DNA from: an uncultured Alphaproteobacteria bacterium
GTDB taxonomy: Bacteria; Pseudomonadota; Alphaproteobacteria; HIMB59
Assembly: GCA_902616855.1 (NCBI GenBank)
Contig: CACMUL010000004.1
Location: 1-64,000, forward strand
Length of the DNA: 64,000 nt
Direction: 5' to 3'
The notes below the pieces were generated by a model, which was not told where the DNA came from, did no database searches, and worked only from the letters and a program-made list of their open reading frames with translations. Below, piece by piece: positions 14,316 to 25,004 of the stretch. A program made the position numbers and the translations under genes. Numbering within the stretch: the first letter of the stretch is position 1; each line of letters opens with the position of its first letter.

Positions 14316-16490
14316 TTAATCATTTACAAGAATTAAATAATTTTCAAGTTTTTTAAACTTTCCTAATAGCAATGGTTTTAAACCAATTGCCGTTTCAAAT
14401 TTTTTTTCGAATTCAATTTGATCTCTTCTATTAATAGATATTAAAAGGGGACCATTTGTTTGAGGGTCAAAAAGGATATTCTTAAGTTTATTATTTTTAG
14501 ATATTGAAATATCATTAGAAGAAGAAAAAAAATTATTATCAAAACCTGTGCTTTTAAATTTCTCTAAAATTTCAATATTTTTATTAATTAGGATTTCTTT
14601 GTTAAGTTTTATTTCAGCTGACAATTTTGAGGATCTACAAATATCTAACAAGTGAGATGCTAATCCAAATCCACTAATATCTGTTGTAATATTGCTTTTA
14701 AAACTTTTTGATATATCAGATACATTTTTATTTCCTTTTTTCATCCATTTCATTAATTTTTGAAAATCAAAACTTGATAAGAGTTCTGAATTATGAAAGT
14801 AGGCAGCTAAGAGATACCCTGTTCCTAAAGGTTTTGAAAGATAGATAAGTTCATCCTCTTGTGCTTGATTTTTTGAAATTCGCTTTTCAAATATCCCATT
14901 CATTGTGATAGTGATCCCAGGTTCTTTTGATTGATAACTATGTCCTGATATAATACTTGAACCATCTTTTAAAGCTTCAGACTTGATACCTTTCATAAAA
15001 TATTCCATGAAAAAACTCTCTATAATGCCATCAGAGAACGGTAGGGCCTGTGAAACACTTATAGTTTTTACAGAACCCCCACTTGATAAAATATCATTTT
15101 GAGAATGCAGGTAGCTAATAATTCCAAAATCAAAGGGGTTAAGCGATGTAAATAACTTTATATGATCTATACTTTGTAATAAAGATGAAGAATTAGTGTT
15201 TATTATTGATGAGTCAGGTAAATCACTATGTGAATTTTCCTCATTTAAAAAATTAACTAAAGTGTTTTTTGATACCTTAGAGCCACAACCTTGGCAATAC
15301 ATCTTTATGTCTGTTGGTCTCTCTAAGTCAAAATTTCTAAAAGACATATTTGAATTATAAGTAAATTTAAATTTGTTAATAAATCCTCTATCAATCCATT
15401 CTTTAAGCTTCCAACACCATCGACCATGAAAGGATAAGAAAAAATAGTTCATTAATGCTTTATTTTTATAAGTGCCAATTAAATATAACCAGTTTTTTTG
15501 TGCTTTAAATTTTACTAGAGGTTTGCCAGTTAATTTCGAGAAAATATTTTCTTTTAACACTTGTCCTTGACGGACTGCCATTACACCTGATTTAGGTCTA
15601 TAGTTATTTTCCACTGTACAAGTATCACCTGTAACAAATATATTTTTATCACTAGACAGAAGATTATTATCTACAAGTATATACCCATTTTTATCTTTAT
15701 TTAAATTACTCTCTGAAAGCCATGTTTCAATATTAGCACCAGAAGAAAGTATATTTAAATCACTATTAAATCTTTCTCCACTAATTAGGACTAAATGAGT
15801 TTCAGTTATAGAAACAATTTCTCCTGAATATTCTTTAATACCTAAATCGGATGAAATTTTTTTTAGGTTTTTTTTTGTTTTCTCATTCAAATTTTTTTCT
15901 TTTAAAATATTTTTTCCGAAAATAGTTATTTCTAAATTATTTTCATATCTTTTTAATAAGCTGAAAGCCAATTCATAAGATGCTACACCTCCACCAATAA
16001 TTGAAATTCTATTTTTTTTATTACTTATAATTTGATCGATCTGACTCAAGTTATTTACGAGTGTGCTAATGGGTTTTGCAAAAAAACATTTAGATAATTT
16101 TTCTATATTTATTCCTTTTGTATTTGAGATGGAGCCAGTATTAATTGATAATAAATCATAGCTAATTGATGGAAAATTTTGTAACACTATTTTTTTTAAA
16201 TTAGTTTCTAACTTTATTACTTTATCTTTTATAAAAGTTGCTCCTGCATTAAAGCACAGTCTTTGAAGATCAATGCTTATTTCTTCTCTGTTAAAATCTC
16301 TATGAATATATCCAGGTGTCATGCCTGAGTAAGTAGCATCAAAGTGTTTACTAATCAAAATCGTATGTAATCCTTTTATTCTGTTCATGCATAATTTCTT
16401 TAAAATTTGTACATTTGCATGTCCACCTCCTATAAGCACCAATTGTTTAATAAGATGATTTTCAAACAAAATTAATAGCCGATCTCTCAA
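14316..16490 (-). CDS. selD: FAD/NAD(P)-dependent oxidoreductase fused to selenide, water dikinase
   Basis: A 724-residue fusion. Residues about 14-370 form a pyridine-nucleotide-disulfide-type oxidoreductase (FAD motif LVLIGGGHANVQIL at 18-30; second nucleotide motif ISIIGGGVASYELA at 162-175; VTGDT at 286-290). Residues about 395-724 are SelD, which makes selenophosphate from selenide and ATP. The catalytic pair is present as C402 and K405 in CQGCGSK; the second cysteine of the E. coli GCGCK motif is Ser404, as tolerated in many SelDs. Fused forms of this kind are known in marine bacteria; the oxidoreductase is thought to supply selenide. No selA, selB, selC or mnmH is in the window. The start is a TTG (16490); no ATG is available in frame. 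Confidence 0.9.
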   Translation of the reverse strand: MRDRLLILFENHLIKQLVLIGGGHANVQILKKLCMNRIKGLHTILISKHFDATYSGMTPGYIHRDFNREEISIDLQRLCFNAGATFIKDKVIKLETNLKKIVLQNFPSISYDLLSINTGSISNTKGINIEKLSKCFFAKPISTLVNNLSQIDQIISNKKNRISIIGGGVASYELAFSLLKRYENNLEITIFGKNILKEKNLNEKTKKNLKKISSDLGIKEYSGEIVSITETHLVLISGERFNSDLNILSSGANIETWLSESNLNKDKNGYILVDNNLLSSDKNIFVTGDTCTVENNYRPKSGVMAVRQGQVLKENIFSKLTGKPLVKFKAQKNWLYLIGTYKNKALMNYFFLSFHGRWCWKLKEWIDRGFINKFKFTYNSNMSFRNFDLERPTDIKMYCQGCGSKVSKNTLVNFLNEENSHSDLPDSSIINTNSSSLLQSIDHIKLFTSLNPFDFGIISYLHSQNDILSSGGSVKTISVSQALPFSDGIIESFFMEYFMKGIKSEALKDGSSIISGHSYQSKEPGITITMNGIFEKRISKNQAQEDELIYLSKPLGTGYLLAAYFHNSELLSSFDFQKLMKWMKKGNKNVSDISKSFKSNITTDISGFGLASHLLDICRSSKLSAEIKLNKEILINKNIEILEKFKSTGFDNNFFSSSNDISISKNNKLKNILFDPQTNGPLLISINRRDQIEFEKKFETAIGLKPLLLGKFKKLENYLILVND

Positions 16491-16650
16491 ATAAATTAGG
16501 AGCCATGAACATGATCTCTAAAGTACTTAAATTTGTACCATTTTGCATAATAGGATAATCATTCAATTAGAGTGAAATTTCAATATTTTTAATGATTTTT
16601 GGCTATTTCAACTTGAAACTAGAAATTTATTTACCATTTACTTATATAGT

Positions 16651-16677
16651 TTAGCACTCTATAAAAGTGAGTGCTAA
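16651..16677 (+). promoter_or_regulatory. CIRCE operator (HrcA binding site)
   Basis: TTAGCACTC - N9 - GAGTGCTAA, a perfect match to the CIRCE consensus, 30 bases before the groES start. HrcA binds it to repress chaperonin genes until heat or unfolded protein titrates it. A TATAGT hexamer ends just before it (16645-16650), so the operator probably covers the transcription start. hrcA itself is not in this window. Confidence 0.95.
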
Positions 16678-16707
16678 AAACTAAATTTTAGATATAGAGG
16701 TACAAAA

Positions 16708-16998
16708 ATGAATTTAAAACCCTTACACGATAGAGTCTTGGTTGAGAGAGTCGAACAAGAAGATCGTACTAAAGGCGGTATCATTATTCCTGATACTGCT
16801 CAAGAAAAGCCAATGGAAGGAAAAGTCGTATCCGTAGGTGGTGGTGCTAGAAATGAAAACGGACAAGTAGTTGCTTTAGATGTTAAAAAAGGTGATCGAA
16901 TTTTGTTTGGTAAATGGTCTGGTACAGAAGTAAAAATTGATGGTAAAGAACTCTTAATTATGAAGGAGTCAGACATCATGGGAATAATTGAGAAGTAA
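16708..16998 (+). CDS. groES: Co-chaperonin GroES (Hsp10)
   Basis: The 96-residue lid of the chaperonin cage; seven copies cap GroEL during folding. Recognised from the opening [19 protein letters not shown], the mobile-loop region [15 protein letters not shown] (22-36) and the C-terminal DIMGIIE. Full length for the family. It is the first gene of the groES-groEL unit under the CIRCE operator, with a GAGG Shine-Dalgarno (gatatagaggtac) before the ATG. Confidence 0.98.
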   Translation: MNLKPLHDRVLVERVEQEDRTKGGIIIPDTAQEKPMEGKVVSVGGGARNENGQVVALDVKKGDRILFGKWSGTEVKIDGKELLIMKESDIMGIIEK

Positions 16999-17016
16999 TT
17001 GAAAGGTATTTTATAA

Positions 17017-18675
<1,659 letters not shown>

Positions 18676-18695
18676 TCACTTATTTAAATAATATG

Positions 18696-18726
18696 AAAAA
18701 AAGCCGCTTTATGCGGCTTTTTTTTT
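18696..18726 (+). terminator. Rho-independent terminator after groEL
   Basis: A7-GCCGC-tttat-GCGGC-T9: a 5-bp GC stem extended by A-T pairs, ending in nine T. It is the strongest terminator in the window and by symmetry could also act on the opposite strand. Confidence 0.95.
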
Positions 18727-18733
18727 AAACTAG

Positions 18734-18739
18734 TATAAT
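18734..18739 (+). promoter_or_regulatory. TATAAT -10 box before mscS
   Basis: TATAAT lies 8 nt before the mscS ATG and 8 nt after the groEL terminator, with no Shine-Dalgarno sequence, pointing to a leaderless or near-leaderless transcript. No convincing -35 is seen because the terminator occupies that position. Confidence 0.45.
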
Positions 18740-18747
18740 ATTATTTT

Positions 18748-19848
18748 ATGAATTTCATCGAAAATTTTTACACACAAATTTTAAGAGTTATTAGTGACGG
18801 TGTATTTGGTATCAGCCTAGGTAACTTAGCAATTATTATAGCGTGCCTTATTATTTCATTATTAATAAGAAGTCTTGTTGCTAGAGTTCTTGTAAATAAA
18901 GTAAAAAAGATTGTCTCAAAAACTGGTAACAAAGTTGATGACAAATTATTTGAGGCTCTGGTCCCTCCTTTTAGACTTTTACCAATTGTAATTGTTTTCC
19001 TTGCTATTACTTTATACTTCGATATTGAGTCTACTCTTGGTCTATATTTGCAAAAAATAAATAATACATTATCAACTATTTTCGTTTTTTGGTTAATCCA
19101 TCAAGCATTAATTCCTTTTTCAAATTTATTTAATAGATTGGAAAGTATTTTATCTAAAGGGTTAGTTCTGTGGATTGTAAAATCTTTAAAATATTTAATA
19201 ATTTTTTTAGGTATTGTTGCAGTTCTTGAAGTTTGGGGTATAAAAATTGGACCAGTTATTGCTGGTTTAGGCTTATTTGGAGTAGCAGTAGCTTTAGGAG
19301 CTCAAGATTTATTTAAAAATTTAATTTCAGGTATTATGATATTATTAGAAAAAAGATTTCAAATAGGCGATGTTATTAAAGTTCCTGGTCATACAGAGGG
19401 TACTGTTGAACATATTGGTTTTAGGTCAACATTAATTCGAAAATTTGATACAACCCCAATAACCATACCGAATTATATTTTTGCTGAGGCCCCAATATTA
19501 AATTATACTAATAGAAATTTTAGAAGAATAAATTGGACTATAGGTCTTGAATATAATTCAACATTAGATCAAATTAAAAGACTTACAGAAACTATATCTA
19601 CTTATCTACAGGAGAGTGAAAATTTTATGGTTAATGATAACTATAAATCGTTTGTTAGGATTGAAAAATTCAATGATAGTTCGATAGATATTTTAGTAAT
19701 TTGTTTTACATCCACAAAAGACTGGGATAAATATCTTGAAATTAAAGAGCATTTAGCAATGAAAATAAAGGATAGTGTCGAAAAAATTGGGTTAAATTTT
19801 GCATTCCCAAGTCAGTCAGTATATATAGAAAAGACTGAGAATAATTAA
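18748..19848 (+). CDS. mscS: MscS-family mechanosensitive channel
   Basis: A 366-residue small-conductance mechanosensitive channel that releases solutes on sudden osmotic downshift. It has about four to five N-terminal helices, the pore-lining segment GLGLFGVAVALGAQDLFKNLISGIMIL (about 173-199) and the beta-rich MscS domain with FQIGDVIKVPGHTEGTVEHIGFRST. It is longer than E. coli MscS (286), with extra N-terminal helices. The C-terminal domain ends in a standard alpha/beta cytoplasmic cage. Stand-alone gene between the chaperonin operon and argF. Confidence 0.92.
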   Translation: MNFIENFYTQILRVISDGVFGISLGNLAIIIACLIISLLIRSLVARVLVNKVKKIVSKTGNKVDDKLFEALVPPFRLLPIVIVFLAITLYFDIESTLGLYLQKINNTLSTIFVFWLIHQALIPFSNLFNRLESILSKGLVLWIVKSLKYLIIFLGIVAVLEVWGIKIGPVIAGLGLFGVAVALGAQDLFKNLISGIMILLEKRFQIGDVIKVPGHTEGTVEHIGFRSTLIRKFDTTPITIPNYIFAEAPILNYTNRNFRRINWTIGLEYNSTLDQIKRLTETISTYLQESENFMVNDNYKSFVRIEKFNDSSIDILVICFTSTKDWDKYLEIKEHLAMKIKDSVEKIGLNFAFPSQSVYIEKTENN

Positions 19849-19904
19849 ATTCTGAATTTAAATTTATTAGTAAGCATTATTGAGGTATAAGTTTCAATTT
19901 TGAC

Positions 19905-20783
19905 ATGAAAAATTTATTGAACATATCAGACATAAATCAAAATGACTTTGAAAAGATTTTACAGTTTGCTGAAGACTTAGATAGTAAAACTGAACAAACC
20001 TTAACAAATAAAAATATAGGTTTAATTTTTGAAAAAAACTCCACAAGAACTAGACTTTCATTTCAAGTCGGTATCAATCAACTTAATGGTAATTTTATAG
20101 ACGTAAGATTTGAGGAATTAAACTTAAATAGATTTGAGTCTTATGAGGACACATTTGAAGTTATGTCTTGTTATTTAGATTACTTAGTTTTCAGAACTAC
20201 TGACCATAAAAAATTAGAGCTAGCTTACAAATATTTTAAAAAACCAATAATTAATGCACTGTCAGATTTATCACACCCGTGCCAAGCAATTTCAGATATT
20301 TATACATTAAAAGAAAAATTCGGAACCATAGATAATTTAAATATTGTTTGGATGGGGGACATGAATAATGTTTTGTTTAGTCTATTAGAGATCATAGGTT
20401 TCACAAAGAATACCAAAATTGATGTATTTACAGATAGAAAAATATATTCACAAAATAAAGATAATTTTAATAAAAATAATCATATCAATTTTCATTTTGA
20501 AATTAACGAAAATATTATTTCAAAAGCTAATTGTATAATGACCGATGTATTTACTTCAATGAATGATAAAGAGGATAAAGAAAAAATATTAAGTAAATTT
20601 CAAGTTAATGATAAAATTATGTCTATGACAGATGATAAATCAGTATTCATGCATTGTCTTCCGGCAAAAATTGGCTCCGAAGTGACCGAAGATGTAATTA
20701 AAGGAAAAAAGTCTATTGTGCTCACTCAAGCAAAAAATAGGCTCGTTGCTCAAAAAGGTATTCTTAAATGGTTAAGCATCTAA
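19905..20783 (+). CDS. argF: Ornithine carbamoyltransferase
   Basis: Joins ornithine and carbamoyl phosphate to citrulline in arginine synthesis. The 292-residue protein has the carbamoyl-phosphate motif FEKNSTRTR (43-51), the second-site motif LSHPCQA (122-128), and the ornithine loop HCLPAKIGSEVTEDV near residue 250. It is slightly short for the family (about 305-335), with compact loops like other streamlined genomes. Its 3' end overlaps the following lipoprotein gene by 16 bases. No ArgR box was recognised. Confidence 0.95.
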   Translation: MKNLLNISDINQNDFEKILQFAEDLDSKTEQTLTNKNIGLIFEKNSTRTRLSFQVGINQLNGNFIDVRFEELNLNRFESYEDTFEVMSCYLDYLVFRTTDHKKLELAYKYFKKPIINALSDLSHPCQAISDIYTLKEKFGTIDNLNIVWMGDMNNVLFSLLEIIGFTKNTKIDVFTDRKIYSQNKDNFNKNNHINFHFEINENIISKANCIMTDVFTSMNDKEDKEKILSKFQVNDKIMSMTDDKSVFMHCLPAKIGSEVTEDVIKGKKSIVLTQAKNRLVAQKGILKWLSI

Positions 20784-21250
20784 CCTTACTTTTATTTGTT
20801 TTATTCATCGGATGCGAAATGAATAGTGAGCAACTAATTAAATCTGAGAATATAAATTTTGAAAATATTAAATTTAATGCTGTTTCTAAGGATTTAAAGT
20901 TCTCAAATATTGAAGAAGGTCTAGAGGTAGAAATTACAAAAAAGTTAGTGAAAGATTGGTTTAATAATAACGTTAAAATTGATGGTTTTGATGGAAATTT
21001 AAGCATCAATGTGACCTCTATTGATATAAATAAAATAAAAAAAGATGAATACTATAGATTTGAAATAAATATAAGTATTGAATTTTTGGAAACTAATGAG
21101 GTATTGAATAAAAGAAAAATTTATAAAATTAATTCTATAGAATATGGTGACATCGAGGGGAGTTTTTCAATAAAAGATGCCGAAAATTTAAATAAGAATA
21201 TTATTTTAAATAGTCTTAAAAGTATTAATCAAAAAGCATCAGTAATGTAG
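20768..21250 (+). CDS. Predicted lipoprotein (hypothetical)
   Basis: A 160-residue protein with a short signal peptide and lipobox LFIGC (cysteine about residue 16), so it should be lipid-anchored in the inner or outer membrane. The rest is a Lys/Asn/Glu-rich alpha/beta domain (EEGLEVEITKKLVKDWFNNNVKIDGFDG...) with no family recognised. The ATG lies inside the 3' end of argF, implying translation by coupling. Convergent with trkH, whose stop follows directly. Confidence 0.7.
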   Translation: MVKHLTLLLFVLFIGCEMNSEQLIKSENINFENIKFNAVSKDLKFSNIEEGLEVEITKKLVKDWFNNNVKIDGFDGNLSINVTSIDINKIKKDEYYRFEINISIEFLETNEVLNKRKIYKINSIEYGDIEGSFSIKDAENLNKNIILNSLKSINQKASVM

Positions 21251-22699
21251 TTAGTCCTTCCAGAATGATGGAAGGAGTAGAACAAAGATTGTGAGTAGCT
21301 CTAGTCTTCCTAAGAACATAGTTGCAATTAATATTATTTTTGAATAACTATCTAAAATCGCATAATTTCCATCTGGCCCAATGATTGGCCCAAGTCCTGG
21401 ACCAACATTTGATATAGTAGATGCTGCTGCTGATATACAAGTTAAAAAATCTAGTCCGCTAAAAGATAGTAACAATGCAGACGTAAAAAAAGTTAAAATA
21501 TATAGGAAGAAAAAACTCATTACAGATTCGTATGTAGTTTCATTAATTTTTCTTCCATTGAATCGACTCGCAATAATTGAATGAGGTTTAAGCATCTTTT
21601 TGAAATGTAAATTTATATATTTGAATAGTATTTGGAATCTGAAAATTTTTAAGCCTCCAGTTGTTGATCCAGCACAACCACCAATGAACATAAGTATAAG
21701 AAATAAAACAGATGCATAATTGCCCCAATTTTCAAAATTATCACTTACATAACCCGTTCCTGAAATTATAGAAATCGTATTAAATGATACTGCTATTACT
21801 TTATTTAAATAATTTCCATCAATATAATTATTTGCAAAATAAAAAATAAGTAGAATAGCTATTAGCAAAATTAATATAAAAACTCTAACTTGATGGTCTT
21901 TAAAAATAGCAAATAAATTTTTTTTCGAAGTTTGTACAAGCACTAAAAAAGGAAGACTCCCTAATATCATAAAGATTATTGCAACTAAAAGAATTTTATC
22001 ATTATTAAAAAAAGCAAAAGAATTATCATAAGTAGAAAAACCACCGGTAGAAATTGTTGTAAAACTGTGAGAAATAGCATCAAATGGCAACATTCCACAT
22101 ACGTAGTATAGAAATATAAGAGTAACAGTGAGTGTTGCATAAATAATAAATATCCTCTTTATTACAGATGATATCTTCGGAAGAGACTTGTCATAAGGGT
22201 CATCTCCTTCTAAATGAAATAACTGCATCCCTCCAATTCGAAGAAATGGCAATATAAACAAAGCTATCACAACGATACCAATTCCACCAAGCCATTGTAA
22301 AAATGCTCTCCATATTAAAATTCCTTTGGGTAGTGTCTCTAGGTTGCTAAGGGTAGTTGCCCCTGTTGTAGTCACGCCACTCATAGACTCAAATAAGGCA
22401 TCTACAATACCTAAATTTACTTCAGTGTATAAAAAAGGTACCGCACATAAAAAAGTCAATAATAACCAAGACAATACTGTAATTATAAATGCTTCTTTCA
22501 GAGATATTTTTAAATCTACATTTCTATTTGTAATTACTAGAGAACCTCCAACAATCAAATAGAGTAATATTGGAACAGCATATGATTGCCATGATTCACT
22601 CTCATAGATAATTTCAGCGATCAGAGGTATAAATAAAAAAAAACCAACAGCACATGTAACTGTTCCGCTTACCAGTGCTATAGGTTTAAGATTAAACAT
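21251..22699 (-). CDS. trkH: Trk-type potassium uptake protein TrkH
   Basis: The pore-forming subunit of a Trk/Ktr potassium importer. The 482-residue protein has the four-fold M1-P-M2 layout and the selectivity-filter motifs: SMSGVTTTGATTL (about 105-117), HSFTTISTGGFSTYD (about 211-225), NTISIISGTGYVSDNF and STISNVGPGLGPIIG near the C-terminus. Length matches E. coli TrkH (483). It is expressed downstream of apaG (12-base gap). The NAD-binding partner TrkA is not in the window. Confidence 0.95.
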   Translation of the reverse strand: MFNLKPIALVSGTVTCAVGFFLFIPLIAEIIYESESWQSYAVPILLYLIVGGSLVITNRNVDLKISLKEAFIITVLSWLLLTFLCAVPFLYTEVNLGIVDALFESMSGVTTTGATTLSNLETLPKGILIWRAFLQWLGGIGIVVIALFILPFLRIGGMQLFHLEGDDPYDKSLPKISSVIKRIFIIYATLTVTLIFLYYVCGMLPFDAISHSFTTISTGGFSTYDNSFAFFNNDKILLVAIIFMILGSLPFLVLVQTSKKNLFAIFKDHQVRVFILILLIAILLIFYFANNYIDGNYLNKVIAVSFNTISIISGTGYVSDNFENWGNYASVLFLILMFIGGCAGSTTGGLKIFRFQILFKYINLHFKKMLKPHSIIASRFNGRKINETTYESVMSFFFLYILTFFTSALLLSFSGLDFLTCISAAASTISNVGPGLGPIIGPDGNYAILDSYSKIILIATMFLGRLELLTIFVLLLPSFWKD

Positions 22700-22711
22700 T
22701 TTGACGTTTTT

Positions 22712-23104
22712 TTAATGAACGTTTTTTTTATTATATGGGCTATCAAGAGAAAACGCAGGTATATCTATTTTTAGCTTTTCACCATTATCTTGAGAGACTA
22801 AATAAAAGCCCTGCATAATACCATTGTTCGTTTTTAATGGAGTACCACTTGTGTACTCAAATGACTCTCCAGGCTCAATTGTTGGGAATTCTCCAACAAC
22901 TCCTTCACCTTGAACATTTATAACCTTACCATTAGCATCAATGATTAACCAATTTCTATGATTTAATTTGATAGAGGAGTTTCCAGAATTTTTTATATTA
23001 ACTTGATATGCCCAAACGAAATGGCTTTCCTGAGGGGAAGATTGATCGTCTAAAAAATAGGGTGTTACAGTTACTGTGACCCCATTAGTTGTTTTAGAGT
23101 ACAT
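22712..23104 (-). CDS. apaG: ApaG domain protein
   Basis: A 130-residue beta-sandwich (fibronectin III-like) protein; ApaG is linked to Co2+ resistance and to diadenosine tetraphosphate, with no settled biochemistry. Recognised by HFVWAYQVNIKNSG, NGKVINVQGEGVVGEFPTI, YTSGTPLKTNNGIMQGFY and the closing IDIPAFSLDSP, all in the ApaG order. I take ATG 23104 (MYSKTTNG) rather than ATG 23122, because the latter lies inside a hairpin and adds six residues absent from the family. Situated between fhs and trkH in a minus-strand run. Confidence 0.9.
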   Translation of the reverse strand: MYSKTTNGVTVTVTPYFLDDQSSPQESHFVWAYQVNIKNSGNSSIKLNHRNWLIIDANGKVINVQGEGVVGEFPTIEPGESFEYTSGTPLKTNNGIMQGFYLVSQDNGEKLKIDIPAFSLDSPYNKKNVH

Positions 23105-23113
23105 GACATTAAT

Positions 23114-23133
23114 ATACCCCATAAATGGGGTAT
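23114..23133 (-). terminator. Hairpin between fhs and apaG
   Basis: ATACCCC-ataaat-GGGGTAT, a perfect 7-bp stem with 6-nt loop, 19 bases after the fhs stop and 9 bases before the apaG start. It has no proper U-tract, so it may act as a weak terminator, an mRNA-stabilising hairpin protecting fhs mRNA, or a control on apaG translation. Confidence 0.45.
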
Positions 23134-23152
23134 AGAGAATTAAATTGATTTA

Positions 23153-24823
23153 TTAAAAAAGACCTTGAATTAATCCTTTTTCATCTAACATTATAGAATT
23201 AGCGCTAGGCACTTTAGGTAGACCTGGCATTGTCATAATCTGACCTGTTACAACAACTATAAATCCTGCTCCAGCTGAAAGCCTTACCTCCCTTACTGGA
23301 ACTGTGAAACCATTTGGAGCGCCTCTTAAAGAGGGGTTTGTTGAAAAACTGTATTGTGTTTTAGCAATGCAAATAGGAAGATTTCCATAACCGCTCTCTT
23401 CAAATCCTTTAAGTTGATCACTTACAGATTTATCTATCACAATATCATCAGCTCTATAGATTTTTTGTGCAACAGAGCGAATTTTTTCTTCTAACGATAT
23501 GTTATCTTCATACATAAACTTAAATTTTTTTGGATCACTCGACTCACAAATTTTAACTACTTCCTCAGCCAATTTTATAGTGCCATCACCACCATTTGCC
23601 CAGTGTGAACAGAGGATTGCTTTTACTCCCATTTGTTCACAACCATTTGAAATAACTTTACCCTCAGCTTCAGTATCTAGAGTGAAACTATTAATAGCTA
23701 CAATTGGTTGAAGTCCAAAAGATTGAATATTTTCGATATGGCGTTGCAAATTCTCAAAACCCTTTTCAACTGCAGCGACATTTTCATTATTAAGGTCTGC
23801 TTTTTCCACACCTCCGTGTGATTTCAATGCTCTCACAGTAGCAACAATGACGACTACACTAGGCGTTAATCCTGCCTTACGACATTTAATATCTAAGAAT
23901 TTTTCAGCACCTAAGTCTGCACCAAATCCAGCTTCAGTTACAACATAATCAGCAAGTTTGAGGCCTGTTTTAGTCGCAATTACAGTATTACAACCATGAG
24001 CGATGTTTGCAAAAGGACCACCATGAATGATCGCTGGATTATTTTCCAATGTTTGTACTAAATTTGGCATCAATGCGTTTTTTAATAAAACAGTCATTGG
24101 TCCATCAGCTTTTACATCTCTAGCATAAATAGGTGACTTATCCCGTTTATAAGCAATTATAATATCACCAATTCTTTTTTGAAGATCGTTAATATCATTT
24201 GCTAAACAAAAAATAGCCATAATTTCACTTGCAACCGTAATGTCGAATTTATCTTCTCTTGGAAATCCATTTGAAACACCCCCAAGATTGACATTTACTT
24301 TTCTTAGAGATCTATCACCTAAATCAACAACTCGACCCCATGTAATTCTTCTTTGGTCTATTTGTAATTCATTTCCCCAATAAATATGATTATCAATTAA
24401 TGATGATAGTAGGTTGTGCGCTGCAGTGATTGCATGAAAGTCACCAGTAAAGTGAAGATTAATTTCTTCCATAGGCACAACTTGAGCATATCCACCTCCT
24501 GCAGCACCACCCTTCATACCAAAACATGGACCAAGGCTAGGTTCTCTGAGGCAAACAATTGATTTCTTTCCAATTTTATTCAGGCCATCATTTAAGCCAA
24601 CAGATGTAGTTGTTTTACCTTCGCCTGCAGGTGTTGGGTTAATTGCAGTTACTAATATTAATTTTCCATCGGGGTTAGATTGACTTTTTTCAATAAAATC
24701 AAAATTTATTTTTGCTGCATCATGTCCATAAGGTATGAGATTTTCCTCAGGAATATTTACTTTAGCAGCAACGTCTCTTATGTGAATTTTTTTAGCAGCT
24801 CTTGCTATCTCTATATCTGACAT
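23153..24823 (-). CDS. fhs: Formate-tetrahydrofolate ligase
   Basis: Activates formate with ATP and tetrahydrofolate to 10-formyl-THF, feeding or draining the one-carbon pool. The 556-residue protein matches the family length and shows the P-loop region [18 protein letters not shown] (about 64-81), [23 protein letters not shown] (about 96-118) and the C-terminal [21 protein letters not shown] 5-formyl-THF cyclo-ligase gene is also present at 59552. In marine Alphaproteobacteria this enzyme links oxidation of methylated compounds to one-carbon units. A candidate GntR-type operator precedes the gene. Confidence 0.97.
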   Translation of the reverse strand: MSDIEIARAAKKIHIRDVAAKVNIPEENLIPYGHDAAKINFDFIEKSQSNPDGKLILVTAINPTPAGEGKTTTSVGLNDGLNKIGKKSIVCLREPSLGPCFGMKGGAAGGGYAQVVPMEEINLHFTGDFHAITAAHNLLSSLIDNHIYWGNELQIDQRRITWGRVVDLGDRSLRKVNVNLGGVSNGFPREDKFDITVASEIMAIFCLANDINDLQKRIGDIIIAYKRDKSPIYARDVKADGPMTVLLKNALMPNLVQTLENNPAIIHGGPFANIAHGCNTVIATKTGLKLADYVVTEAGFGADLGAEKFLDIKCRKAGLTPSVVVIVATVRALKSHGGVEKADLNNENVAAVEKGFENLQRHIENIQSFGLQPIVAINSFTLDTEAEGKVISNGCEQMGVKAILCSHWANGGDGTIKLAEEVVKICESSDPKKFKFMYEDNISLEEKIRSVAQKIYRADDIVIDKSVSDQLKGFEESGYGNLPICIAKTQYSFSTNPSLRGAPNGFTVPVREVRLSAGAGFIVVVTGQIMTMPGLPKVPSANSIMLDEKGLIQGLF

Positions 24824-24850
24824 CTAACTTTGGATCCTTTCCCAAAAATC

Positions 24851-24867
24851 TGGTATACAATATACCA
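24851..24867 (-). promoter_or_regulatory. GntR-family-like operator upstream of fhs
   Basis: TGGTATA-caa-TATACCA, a perfect 7-bp dyad with 3-nt centre, ending 28 bases before the fhs start. The GTATAC-rich symmetrical form is characteristic of FadR/VanR-type GntR operators. No GntR regulator gene is found in the window, so the partner would be elsewhere. Confidence 0.5.
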
Positions 24868-24989
24868 ATATCTTTCTAAATTTTAACCTATTTAAGATAA
24901 AAAATTTAGAATTTCCCTATTATTTTTAAGCCTATGTGTCGCATTAATTGCTTTATCTTAATAAAAAATTCATTGTTCAATAATTAATT

Positions 24990-24995
24990 TATAAT
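24990..24995 (+). promoter_or_regulatory. TATAAT -10 box before ugd
   Basis: A consensus TATAAT sits 9 nt before the ugd ATG, giving a predicted leader of only 2-3 nt. No Shine-Dalgarno sequence is visible. Confidence 0.4.
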
Positions 24996-25004
24996 AATTT
25001 AAAA

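Noticed and set aside
20768-21250. Lipoprotein as a LptE- or BamC-type envelope factor
   Set aside because: The lipobox is clear but no motif of either family could be seen; left as hypothetical.
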